In this document: one piece after another, positions 6,472-12,740 of the stretch
How positions within the stretch are numbered: position 1 is the stretch's first letter
Layout of the letters: the number at the start of each line of letters is the position of its first letter
Assembly (NCBI GenBank): GCA_030151565.1
Contig: JASLDM010000089.1
Coordinates: 1 to 17,978 of the forward strand
Length of the DNA: 17,978 bases
Direction: 5' to 3'
Source: Flavobacterium sp.
Lineage (GTDB): Bacteria > Bacteroidota > Bacteroidia > Flavobacteriales > Flavobacteriaceae
Translations under genes and position numbers: made by a program
The notes under the pieces: model-generated
Database searches by the model: none
What the model was told of the DNA's origin: nothing
Seen by the model: only the letters and a program-made list of their open reading frames with translations

Positions 6472-7782
6472 TTATTCGTTTGCAATTGCAATCTTAACTT
6501 TTTTATTTTTCAATTTTGTGTTTTCTAGTTTAGCAAGTAGTGGCTTTATTTTGTAAATACTAACAGCAACAAAGGATTGCGTATCACGGACATCTATCAA
6601 GCCTATGTTTTCTTTATTTAATCCTCCAGTTTTAATCAAATAACCTACAATGTCTACTTTATTAACCTTATCTTTTTTTCCGGCACTTATGTAAAGTGTT
6701 TTAAAATCGGTTTGATTGTCAATTTTGTACGTACCTTTTAGGTTTTCAATAGGTAAATTAGCATCAATAAAAGGGATTTCCTCTTCTTTAGTCATCATAA
6801 TGTATACCTTTCCACTTGCTTTCATACGTGCTGTACGTCCATTACGATGAATAAAAGCATCTTCTTTTTCTGGAATTTGATAGTGAATTACGTGTCCTAT
6901 TTCAGGAATATCTAGTCCTCTTGCTGCTAAATCTGTAGAGATAAGTATGTGCGCACTTTTGTTTCTAAATTTCATTAAAGCACGTTCTCGATCTTCTTGT
7001 ATTAGTCCGCCATGAAACGCGCCATTTGCCACGCCATTTTTTGTAAGTGTTTCACTAATTCGGGCAACAGCTTCTCTGTGGTTACAAAAAATCAAAATAG
7101 TGTCTTTACCAATTTTACCAATTAGTTTAACAAGTGTTTCTAGCTTTTCTTCAGCTGACGAAAGGACCTTGCTGAAGCTCATATCAGGCAATGCTTCTGC
7201 TGCGTTTAAAAAATGTAGATATTCAGGGTTTTTAATCCCTGTAAATTCCGGTAATTTTTTGAGAGAAGTTGCAGAGGTAAGCATTCTAAAGTTCAGGTGT
7301 TCAAAAGCGTGTAGAATGTACTCCATATCGTCCTGAAAACCCATTTCTAGGGCCTTGTCAAACTCATCAATGACGTAACTACTGACTGTGTTGGTTTGAA
7401 ACGAGTTTTCTTCAACGTGAAAAGCGATTCTACCAGGCGTTCCTACCAAAACGGCTGGAGGTGTACTAAAGTTGTTTAACTCTGTTTTTGTTGCATGTCC
7501 ACCATAGCAAGCATTTATTTTGAAGCCTGTTCCCATTTTTTTGAATACACTTTCAATCTGTAGGGCAAGTTCACGTGATGGAACTAATATTACCGTTTGC
7601 ACGCCTTGTACTTTAGGATTTAAACGTGCGACTATAGGCAGTAGAAAAGCTAATGTTTTTCCTGATCCAGTTGGTGAAAGTAATATTAAGTTTGGTTTGG
7701 TTTGAGCGGCTTTGTAAACGGTATTTTGCATATCGTTTAATGCGGCTATATTTAAGTTTTTAAGTATTGTTGCTTTATCCAT
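6472..7782 (-). CDS. DEAD-box ATP-dependent RNA helicase with DbpA RNA-binding domain
   Basis: This 436-residue protein unwinds or remodels RNA with ATP in the cytoplasm. DbpA proteins act on 23S rRNA during 50S assembly, so a ribosome-assembly role is likely. Motifs appear in order: Q-like LNDMQ (15-19), Walker A SPTGSGKT (36-43), PSREL (68-72), TPGR (115-118), motif II DEFD (139-142), SAT (170-172), STDLAARGLD (282-291) and HRNGRTAR (312-319). Residues ~360-433 (TLYISAGKKDKVNKVDIVGYL, with IGLIDVRD) match the DbpA C-terminal RNA-binding domain, which in Escherichia coli DbpA recognises hairpin 92 of 23S rRNA. Motif II reads DEFD instead of DEAD. The gene stands alone on the minus strand, with a TACCTTTG element only 4 bases before its ATG and its own terminator. 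Confidence 0.95.
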   Translation of the reverse strand: MDKATILKNLNIAALNDMQNTVYKAAQTKPNLILLSPTGSGKTLAFLLPIVARLNPKVQGVQTVILVPSRELALQIESVFKKMGTGFKINACYGGHATKTELNNFSTPPAVLVGTPGRIAFHVEENSFQTNTVSSYVIDEFDKALEMGFQDDMEYILHAFEHLNFRMLTSATSLKKLPEFTGIKNPEYLHFLNAAEALPDMSFSKVLSSAEEKLETLVKLIGKIGKDTILIFCNHREAVARISETLTKNGVANGAFHGGLIQEDRERALMKFRNKSAHILISTDLAARGLDIPEIGHVIHYQIPEKEDAFIHRNGRTARMKASGKVYIMMTKEEEIPFIDANLPIENLKGTYKIDNQTDFKTLYISAGKKDKVNKVDIVGYLIKTGGLNKENIGLIDVRDTQSFVAVSIYKIKPLLAKLENTKLKNKKVKIAIANE

Positions 7783-7786
7783 GAGG

Positions 7787-7794
7787 CAAAGGTA
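7787..7794 (-). promoter_or_regulatory. TAnnTTTG -7 element almost touching the helicase start codon
   Basis: Read on the minus strand, TACCTTTG (7794 down to 7787) is an exact -7 consensus followed by CCTC and the ATG at 7782. Transcription from it would start at or next to the A of the ATG, giving a leaderless or nearly leaderless mRNA. No TTG -33 element is seen 17-23 bases upstream. Confidence 0.5.
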
Positions 7795-7921
7795 GGTTTA
7801 TTATTTTTTGAAGTTTGTGTAATTTTAAACTTTCACATTAAATTTTGAGAAGTATTTAAAAGTATGAATTGATTTGAGGATAGGTGTGCCTCCAGACTTT
7901 TCAAAGTGTAGTATAGTGGAT

Positions 7922-7952
7922 AAAAAAAACCGTCTCGATTAGGAGACGGTTT
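7922..7952 (-). terminator. Rho-independent terminator of the oxygenase-SUI1-phosphorylase operon
   Basis: AAACCGTCTC (7927-7936) and GAGACGGTTT (7943-7952) form a perfect 10-bp stem around a 6-base loop. On the minus strand eight T residues follow (complement of 7922-7929). It lies 15 bases past the phosphorylase stop codon. Confidence 0.92.
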
Positions 7953-7967
7953 GTATAATTCAGCAAT

Positions 7968-8840
7968 TTAGTCTTGCGATAATTTGTCAAGTGTGTATTG
8001 AATTAATCGATCTACAGCTTCATAAGGAGTATCGGAAAAAGTTCCGTCTGCACGATTTGCAATTATGGTGTTTAAAGATACTGCGTGATGCCCTAAAAGT
8101 TTGCATAAACCATAAATAGCAGCAGTTTCCATTTCTAGGTTTGTTACACGATTCCCTTCAAAGTAAAAACTGTCAATCTTGTGATTTAAGTTTGCATCTT
8201 GTAAAGGCAAGCGAAGTACACGACCTTGAGCTCCATAAAAGCCACCAGCAGTAGCTGTAATTCCTTTAAATAGTTGGTCGCTTGTAAGTTTCTCTTCTAG
8301 TGAGGAGCTGTTGCTAATGACATACGGACGTCCTTTGCGTAAGTCCCAATTAGTATGTTGAATGAACGCATCTTCAAGTTTTGTTTCGACAATGTTTTCA
8401 ATTTGGTAAGAGCGTAACATATTGTCTAGTCCTAAACCATATTGCGCTAAAAGAAAACTATTTACAGGGATATCACTATGTAAGGAACCTGATGTACCAA
8501 CACGAACAATATTTAAAGCTGTGTGTTGTGCTTTAATGGTTCTGGTTTTAAAATCAATGTTTACTAAGGCATCTAACTCGTTAACTACAATGTCAATGTT
8601 GTCAGGACCAATACCTGTTGAGATAACCGATATGCGTTTTCCTTTATAGGTTCCAGTATGGGTTTTGAATTCTCTTTTTTGCGTTTTAAACTCAATGGTG
8701 TCAAAATGCTGAGAGATTCGGTCTACGCGGTCTTGATCACCTACAAAGATGATGTCTTGTGCCAAGTGCTCAGGTCTGAGGTTTAAATGGTACACACTAC
8801 CGTTTGGGTTGAGGATTAACTCGGATGATTTTATTTCCAT
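7968..8840 (-). CDS. Nucleoside phosphorylase (uridine phosphorylase-like, PNP/UDP family)
   Basis: The 290-residue cytoplasmic enzyme should split a nucleoside with phosphate into free base and ribose-1-phosphate for salvage. Family marks are the phosphate loop GDQDRVDR (34-41), STGIGPDN (74-81), RVGTSGSL (113-120), the base-pocket segment GGFYGAQGR (199-207) and the ribose-binding NLEMETAA (234-241, with M237 and E238). The order and the MET motif fit the trimeric/hexameric PNP_UDP_1 family; FYGAQGR resembles uridine phosphorylases more than purine enzymes, but specificity is not settled. It is the last gene of a minus-strand operon, 18 bases after the SUI1 gene and just before a terminator. 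Confidence 0.9.
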   Translation of the reverse strand: MEIKSSELILNPNGSVYHLNLRPEHLAQDIIFVGDQDRVDRISQHFDTIEFKTQKREFKTHTGTYKGKRISVISTGIGPDNIDIVVNELDALVNIDFKTRTIKAQHTALNIVRVGTSGSLHSDIPVNSFLLAQYGLGLDNMLRSYQIENIVETKLEDAFIQHTNWDLRKGRPYVISNSSSLEEKLTSDQLFKGITATAGGFYGAQGRVLRLPLQDANLNHKIDSFYFEGNRVTNLEMETAAIYGLCKLLGHHAVSLNTIIANRADGTFSDTPYEAVDRLIQYTLDKLSQD

Positions 8841-8858
8841 AATTACTTGATTTTGAGA

Positions 8859-9206
8859 TTAACTTCCAACGCGTTTTACTTTATATCCTTCACGAACAAG
8901 GTAATCCATTATTTTATCTCGAAAATTACCTTGAATAATGATTTCTCCATCTTTTGCACTACCTCCAACACCACAAAGTGTTTTGAGTTTTTTGGCAAGT
9001 GTTTTTAAATCTTCTTCCTGACCTTCAAAGCCCTTTATAATCGTAGCAACTTTACCACCTCGATTTTTTTTATCTAAATGAGCTTCCAGACGTTGTTCAT
9101 TTGGAGCTAGGGTTTCTGTTGTTTCTTCTTGATCAAAGGAGAAGTCTTCATTGGTAGAAAACACAAATCCACCTAGGTCTTCTAATCCCATTTTCTTTTT
9201 GCTCAT
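8859..9206 (-). CDS. yciH: SUI1/eIF1-family translation factor (YciH-like)
   Basis: This protein of 115 residues has an SUI1 domain in its C-terminal two thirds (about residues 45-112). Clear family segments are NRGGKVATIIKGFEG (48-62) and the basic loop and strand CGVGGSAKDGEIIIQG. The first ~45 residues are acidic and probably disordered. SUI1 is the fold of eukaryotic eIF1. Bacterial YciH is thought to act on initiation at the small ribosomal subunit, though its role is poorly settled. The gene is 8 bases after the oxygenase gene and 18 bases before the phosphorylase gene, so all three are probably on one transcript. Confidence 0.92.
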   Translation of the reverse strand: MSKKKMGLEDLGGFVFSTNEDFSFDQEETTETLAPNEQRLEAHLDKKNRGGKVATIIKGFEGQEEDLKTLAKKLKTLCGVGGSAKDGEIIIQGNFRDKIMDYLVREGYKVKRVGS

Positions 9207-9214
9207 ACGTTGTT

Positions 9215-10165
9215 TTATTTTTTTATCAAACCTAATTCAACCAAACGCTCGTGTAAAAATTCACCAGCTGTAATATCATCAAATTGTTTTGGATGTGTTG
9301 TATCTATACAATTATCCAAGCAGTTTAGTGGCATTTCACTTATCGGGTGCATAAAGAAAGGAATGGAATAACGTGATGTACCCCAAAGCTCTCTTGGTGG
9401 GTTAACTACTTGGTGTATCGTTGATTTCAAACGGTTGTTTGAATGTCTAGATAACATATCACCTACATTAATAACCAATTCGTCTTCCGCAGCAATGGCG
9501 TCAATCCATTGACCGTCGTGATTTTGAACTTGAAGCCCTTTACCTTGTGCTCCCATTAAAAGTGTAATCAAATTGATGTCTCCGTGAGCAGCTGCTCTAA
9601 CAGCCGTTTGAGGTTCACTTTGAATAGGTGGGTAGTGAATAGGACGTAAAATACTATTTCCATTTTTAACAAATTTATCGAAATAGAATTCGTCCAATCC
9701 TAAAAATAGGGCTAACGCTCTTAAAACATAAACTCCTGTTTTCTCTAGTTTTTGGTAGGTTTCTTTACCTATTGCATTAAAGTTAGGTAGTTCTTTTACT
9801 TCCACATTTTTTGGGTAAGTTGCTTCTAGAGCTTCATTGTCTTGAACATATTGTCCAAAATGCCAGAACTCTTTTAAATCACCTTCTTTACGTCCTTTTG
9901 CATGCTCTTTTCCAAAAGAAACATATCCGCGTTGTCCGCCAATTCCCGGAATCTCGTATTGTTCTTTTACCGACAGCGGGAGTTCAAAGAAGTTTCGAAC
10001 TTCTTGGTATAAGTTAGTTACTAATTGGTCTTCTAAAAAGTGACCTTTTAATGCTACGAAGCCAATTTCTTCGTAGGCTTTACCGATTTCATTTACAAAT
10101 TTTTGTTTACGTATCGGATCATCCGATAGGAAATCACGCAAGTCAACACTTGGTATGTTTTGCAT
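9215..10165 (-). CDS. 2-oxoglutarate/Fe(II)-dependent oxygenase, isopenicillin N synthase-like
   Basis: This protein of 316 residues has an N-terminal DIOX_N region (IPSVDLRDFL..., about 4-110) and a 2OG-Fe(II) oxygenase jelly roll (about 170-275). The iron triad is visible as H194-x-D196 (AAAHGDINLITLL) and H251 (STIHQVVNP), and the 2-oxoglutarate clamp as R265-x-S267 (RYSIPFF). All key residues are present, so it should be active. The family spans isopenicillin N synthase, ethylene-forming and hormone-modifying oxygenases. Nothing nearby suggests beta-lactam synthesis, so the substrate is unknown. It is the first gene of a three-gene operon, with a TAGCTTTG element about 40 bases before the ATG. 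Confidence 0.9.
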   Translation of the reverse strand: MQNIPSVDLRDFLSDDPIRKQKFVNEIGKAYEEIGFVALKGHFLEDQLVTNLYQEVRNFFELPLSVKEQYEIPGIGGQRGYVSFGKEHAKGRKEGDLKEFWHFGQYVQDNEALEATYPKNVEVKELPNFNAIGKETYQKLEKTGVYVLRALALFLGLDEFYFDKFVKNGNSILRPIHYPPIQSEPQTAVRAAAHGDINLITLLMGAQGKGLQVQNHDGQWIDAIAAEDELVINVGDMLSRHSNNRLKSTIHQVVNPPRELWGTSRYSIPFFMHPISEMPLNCLDNCIDTTHPKQFDDITAGEFLHERLVELGLIKK

Positions 10166-10205
10166 TTTTTAACTTATTTGTTCTGCGTACTTGAGTTTAA
10201 TGAAA

Positions 10206-10213
10206 CAAAGCTA
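10206..10213 (-). promoter_or_regulatory. TAnnTTTG -7 element of the oxygenase operon
   Basis: Read on the minus strand, TAGCTTTG (10213 down to 10206) followed by T is an exact -7 consensus, 40 bases before the oxygenase ATG at 10165. A TTG at 10226-10224 is only 10 bases upstream, too close for a normal -33 element. Confidence 0.55.
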
Positions 10214-10422
10214 CAGTATTTTTCAACATCTTGGTGTTGATAACTTTATTAAAATTTTGTTATTACACGGCTTTGTGGTCACAGAATAGAGTGTTAATCG
10301 ACCATTGTTATATAATTGTTGCCTTTCATTTATTTTGGAAAAACAAAAAAAATTAGATAATGAAATAATAGATTCCTGTATTTTTTTGTACATTGGGTTG
10401 TAAACCAATTAAAATCAATATT

Positions 10423-10659
10423 ATGAAATTGCCAATACAATTAAAAACAGGTGAGTTTTTGGCTTTAGTAACCATAGAAACAAATCCTGAATTTGAACGA
10501 CCTACCGTTGATTTTTTATTAAAACCCTTGCCAAAATCGTTTTATCCTATTTTTGTAGCCTTTGAAAAAGATAAAGTAAAGGTGTATTGTTTATGTACAA
10601 ATCAAGAAGATTTTGTATGTAATCTGGCTAGAACGGGATATAAAACCGAGTTAATTTAA
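10423..10659 (+). CDS. Small protein of unknown function
   Basis: The frame gives 78 residues from the ATG at 10423 (MKLPIQLKTGEF). A TTG ten codons earlier is a weaker start and lies in a near-palindrome (ATTGG...CCAAT, 10392-10409) that may be a control site. The sequence is basic with alternating hydrophobic residues (FLALVTIET, FYPIFVAFEKDKVKVYCLC) that suggest a small beta sheet. It has two Cys in CLC, another Cys at residue 68, no signal peptide and no membrane segment. It is followed by the ybaK promoter without a visible terminator. I do not recognise a family. Confidence 0.6.
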   Translation: MKLPIQLKTGEFLALVTIETNPEFERPTVDFLLKPLPKSFYPIFVAFEKDKVKVYCLCTNQEDFVCNLARTGYKTELI

Positions 10660-10678
10660 TATGTTTTCTATTCTTTAC

Positions 10679-10710
10679 TTGTAATTCTTTTTGTATTAGT
10701 GATATCTTTG
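10679..10710 (+). promoter_or_regulatory. Promoter of ybaK (and probably the histidine kinase)
   Basis: TTG at 10679-10681 is followed after 21 bases by an exact -7 element TATCTTTG (10703-10710). This is the same spacing as in the glnN promoter. Transcription would start near 10716, about 17 bases before the ATG at 10733. Confidence 0.65.
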
Positions 10711-10732
10711 GACTTTAAAGATTCCGTGATTT

Positions 10733-11215
10733 ATGTCTCAAAAAATTCACAAAACAAATGCCTTACGTATTTTAGACGCTCAAAAAATATCTTATAAAGC
10801 CTTAGAGTATCCTATAGATGATGGTTTGATAGATGGTGTATCGGTATGCACTAAAGTAGGGGTTGATCCAAAAGTTTTTTTTAAAACCTTAGTAGCAAGA
10901 GGAAAAGATAAGCGTATTTTAGTTTTTGTAATTCCTATTTCTAAAGAATTGGATTTGAAAAAAGCGGCTCAAGCAGCTGGAGAAAAAAGCATTGAATTAG
11001 TAGCTGTAAAAGAACTTTTAGGTTTAACCGGATATGTCCGAGGTGGATGTTCTCCTATTGGGATGAAGAAAAAGTTTCCAACTTTTACAGATTCTAGCAT
11101 AGAATTGATTGAGAGTATTTATGTAAGTGCTGGAAAAAAGGGTATGATAGTAGGGATGTCAACATCTGAGTATGTTAAGATTACAGAGAGTGTGTTAGTT
11201 GCTGTAGCACATTAA
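10733..11215 (+). CDS. ybaK: Cys-tRNA(Pro)/Cys-tRNA(Cys) deacylase YbaK
   Basis: This cytoplasmic editing enzyme removes Cys wrongly loaded on tRNA(Pro) by prolyl-tRNA synthetase. The 160-residue length is normal for stand-alone YbaK/EbsC proteins. The family marks are KTNALRIL at the N-terminus, FFKTLVARG (49-57, with the essential lysine expected at K51), the stretch IPISKELDLKKAA (67-79) and GYVRGGCSPIGMKKK (100-114). The start ATG lies shortly after a strong promoter element. Nineteen bases separate its stop from the sensor kinase gene, so the two are probably cotranscribed, although no functional link is known. Confidence 0.94.
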   Translation: MSQKIHKTNALRILDAQKISYKALEYPIDDGLIDGVSVCTKVGVDPKVFFKTLVARGKDKRILVFVIPISKELDLKKAAQAAGEKSIELVAVKELLGLTGYVRGGCSPIGMKKKFPTFTDSSIELIESIYVSAGKKGMIVGMSTSEYVKITESVLVAVAH

Positions 11216-11234
11216 TTGATATAAAATAAGGATT

Positions 11235-12623
11235 ATGGCAGGGCTCTCTATAAAAAATAGGATTGCATTTTATTATATTTTAGGTACGGCAATTTTGATC
11301 TTGATGATTTTTGTTGCTATTCGGGAGATTGTTTCTGTCACAATTCATAGTCAGATTGACGACAATATAGAAACAGAAGTTCAGAAGCACGTAAGAGAAA
11401 TAAAAGTGGTTAATGCTCAGATTGAATTACTCTATGAAGATGAGTGGATGGAACGGGAGCATAATACAATTGAAGTAAATCCAGTATTTGTTGAATTCGT
11501 TAGCAGTACAGGGATTCTGTTTGAAAAATCTCCAAATTTAAAAGATAAAGAACTTTTGTTTAATCCTCATATGGGGGATTATGTTTTATTTGACACTTCT
11601 TTTCAAGATAAGTTAATCCGTCAGATTCAAGTTCCAATTTATGATGCTCAAGAAGATAAAGTTGGCTATCTATTAATTGCAATGTCTCGCGAGCACGCAG
11701 TTGCCGTTGTACAAAAACTAGATCAAATTTTATGGATTACTTTTCCACTTACATTGCTCTTGTTGTTTTTTTTAGCACGTGTTATCGCTGGGAAAAGTGT
11801 AGCTCCAGTTCAGCATATTATTGCTACTACTAAGCAAATTACAGAAGATAATTTATCGTATCGAATAGATTTGCCAAGTAATAAAGATGAATTATATCAA
11901 CTTGCAATAACTATAAATAGCTTATTGGATCGAATAGAGAAAATGGTGGAGCGAGAAAAAGATTTTACCTCCCATGCTTCTCACGAATTAAGAACTCCCT
12001 TAGCGATTTTGAAAGGTACTTTGGAAGTGCTCAATAGAAAACCAAGATCAACAGCAGAATACCAGGATAAAATAGCATATTGTATTTCTGAAATCAACAG
12101 AATGAATGCTTTGGTCGATGATCTGCTTTTATTGGCTCGTATAGAAAGTTATCACGAAGAATTGAGTTGGAGTTACGTTTCGGTTTCAGATATGCTTCAA
12201 ACTTTATTGGAAGGTTTTGCTGGACGAATTCAAGAAAAACAACTAAACATTACGTTTCAGGTCGATCCAGAATTTAGTGTTTATGCCGATGAGCATTTGT
12301 TGCAAATAGTGTTAGGAAACTTGGTGTCAAATGCTATTAAATACAATGTACAAGGAGGAACTATTACGTTGCTAAGTAGCGCTACTGTTTCTGGGTTTGC
12401 CTTACAAATTATAGATACAGGTATTGGTTTTGACAGTAATTCAATGCTAGTTTTTCAGCAGTTTTATCGAAGTCCTGAAGCTCTTGAAAGTAAAGTTAAA
12501 GGAACTGGATTAGGCTTGGCAATCGTTAAAAAGCTAACGAATGTGCTTCATTTTGACTTAGACTTTGAAAGTGAAATAAATGTAGGTACAAAGGCAATAC
12601 TTCACTTTAAGCCTTTTCTGTAG
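11235..12623 (+). CDS. Sensor histidine kinase, CusS/OmpR-class partner, no response regulator adjacent
   Basis: This is an inner-membrane kinase of 462 residues. TM1 spans about 12-32, a periplasmic sensor domain about 33-163, and TM2 about 164-184. A HAMP linker follows (about 186-238, with PV at 191-192). The dimerisation domain holds SHASHELRTP with phosphoacceptor H250. The catalytic domain has the N box GNLVSNAIKY (361-370, N362 and N366), G1 DTGIGF (394-399) and G2 GTGLGL (423-428), so all catalytic motifs are intact. It sits 19 bases after ybaK and just upstream of the metal pump, where such kinases normally follow an OmpR-type regulator gene; none is in the window. The operator-like array behind it suggests it controls the pump. 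The inducing metal is not readable from the sensor domain. Confidence 0.94.
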   Translation: MAGLSIKNRIAFYYILGTAILILMIFVAIREIVSVTIHSQIDDNIETEVQKHVREIKVVNAQIELLYEDEWMEREHNTIEVNPVFVEFVSSTGILFEKSPNLKDKELLFNPHMGDYVLFDTSFQDKLIRQIQVPIYDAQEDKVGYLLIAMSREHAVAVVQKLDQILWITFPLTLLLLFFLARVIAGKSVAPVQHIIATTKQITEDNLSYRIDLPSNKDELYQLAITINSLLDRIEKMVEREKDFTSHASHELRTPLAILKGTLEVLNRKPRSTAEYQDKIAYCISEINRMNALVDDLLLLARIESYHEELSWSYVSVSDMLQTLLEGFAGRIQEKQLNITFQVDPEFSVYADEHLLQIVLGNLVSNAIKYNVQGGTITLLSSATVSGFALQIIDTGIGFDSNSMLVFQQFYRSPEALESKVKGTGLGLAIVKKLTNVLHFDLDFESEINVGTKAILHFKPFL

Positions 12624-12644
12624 ATAAAAACTTATAAACTGTTG

Positions 12645-12695
12645 TTTTAAGTCTGTTCTAATTTGATTCTAAGTGTTTCTTAAGCCTATCTTAAG
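12645..12695 (+). promoter_or_regulatory. Five 11-bp-phased TYYTAAG boxes, predicted response-regulator operator
   Basis: Heptamers TTTTAAG (12645), TTCTAAT (12656), TTCTAAG (12667), TCTTAAG (12678) and TCTTAAG (12689) start exactly 11 bp apart. Direct repeats at this spacing are the usual binding pattern of OmpR/PhoB-class response regulators. The last box ends at 12695, 21 bases before the -7 element, so it takes the place of a TTG -33 element. This is how an activator-dependent promoter would look. The array lies between the sensor kinase and the pump gene. Confidence 0.7.
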
Positions 12696-12716
12696 GAAAC
12701 TCTTTGCGACAGCATG

Positions 12717-12724
12717 TACTTTTG
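12717..12724 (+). promoter_or_regulatory. TAnnTTTG -7 element of the metal-efflux genes
   Basis: TACTTTTG is an exact match to the Bacteroidota -7 consensus, 16 bases before the pump ATG at 12741, implying a leader of roughly 10 bases. The position 21 bases upstream holds an operator box, not TTG. AAAGGA directly before the ATG may serve as a ribosome binding site. Confidence 0.7.
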
Positions 12725-12740
12725 TTGAAAAATAAAAGGA

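Noticed and set aside
10393..10422. TTG start adding ten codons to the small unknown protein
   Set aside because: The ATG at 10423 is a better start, and the upstream stretch forms a near-palindrome more like a control site.
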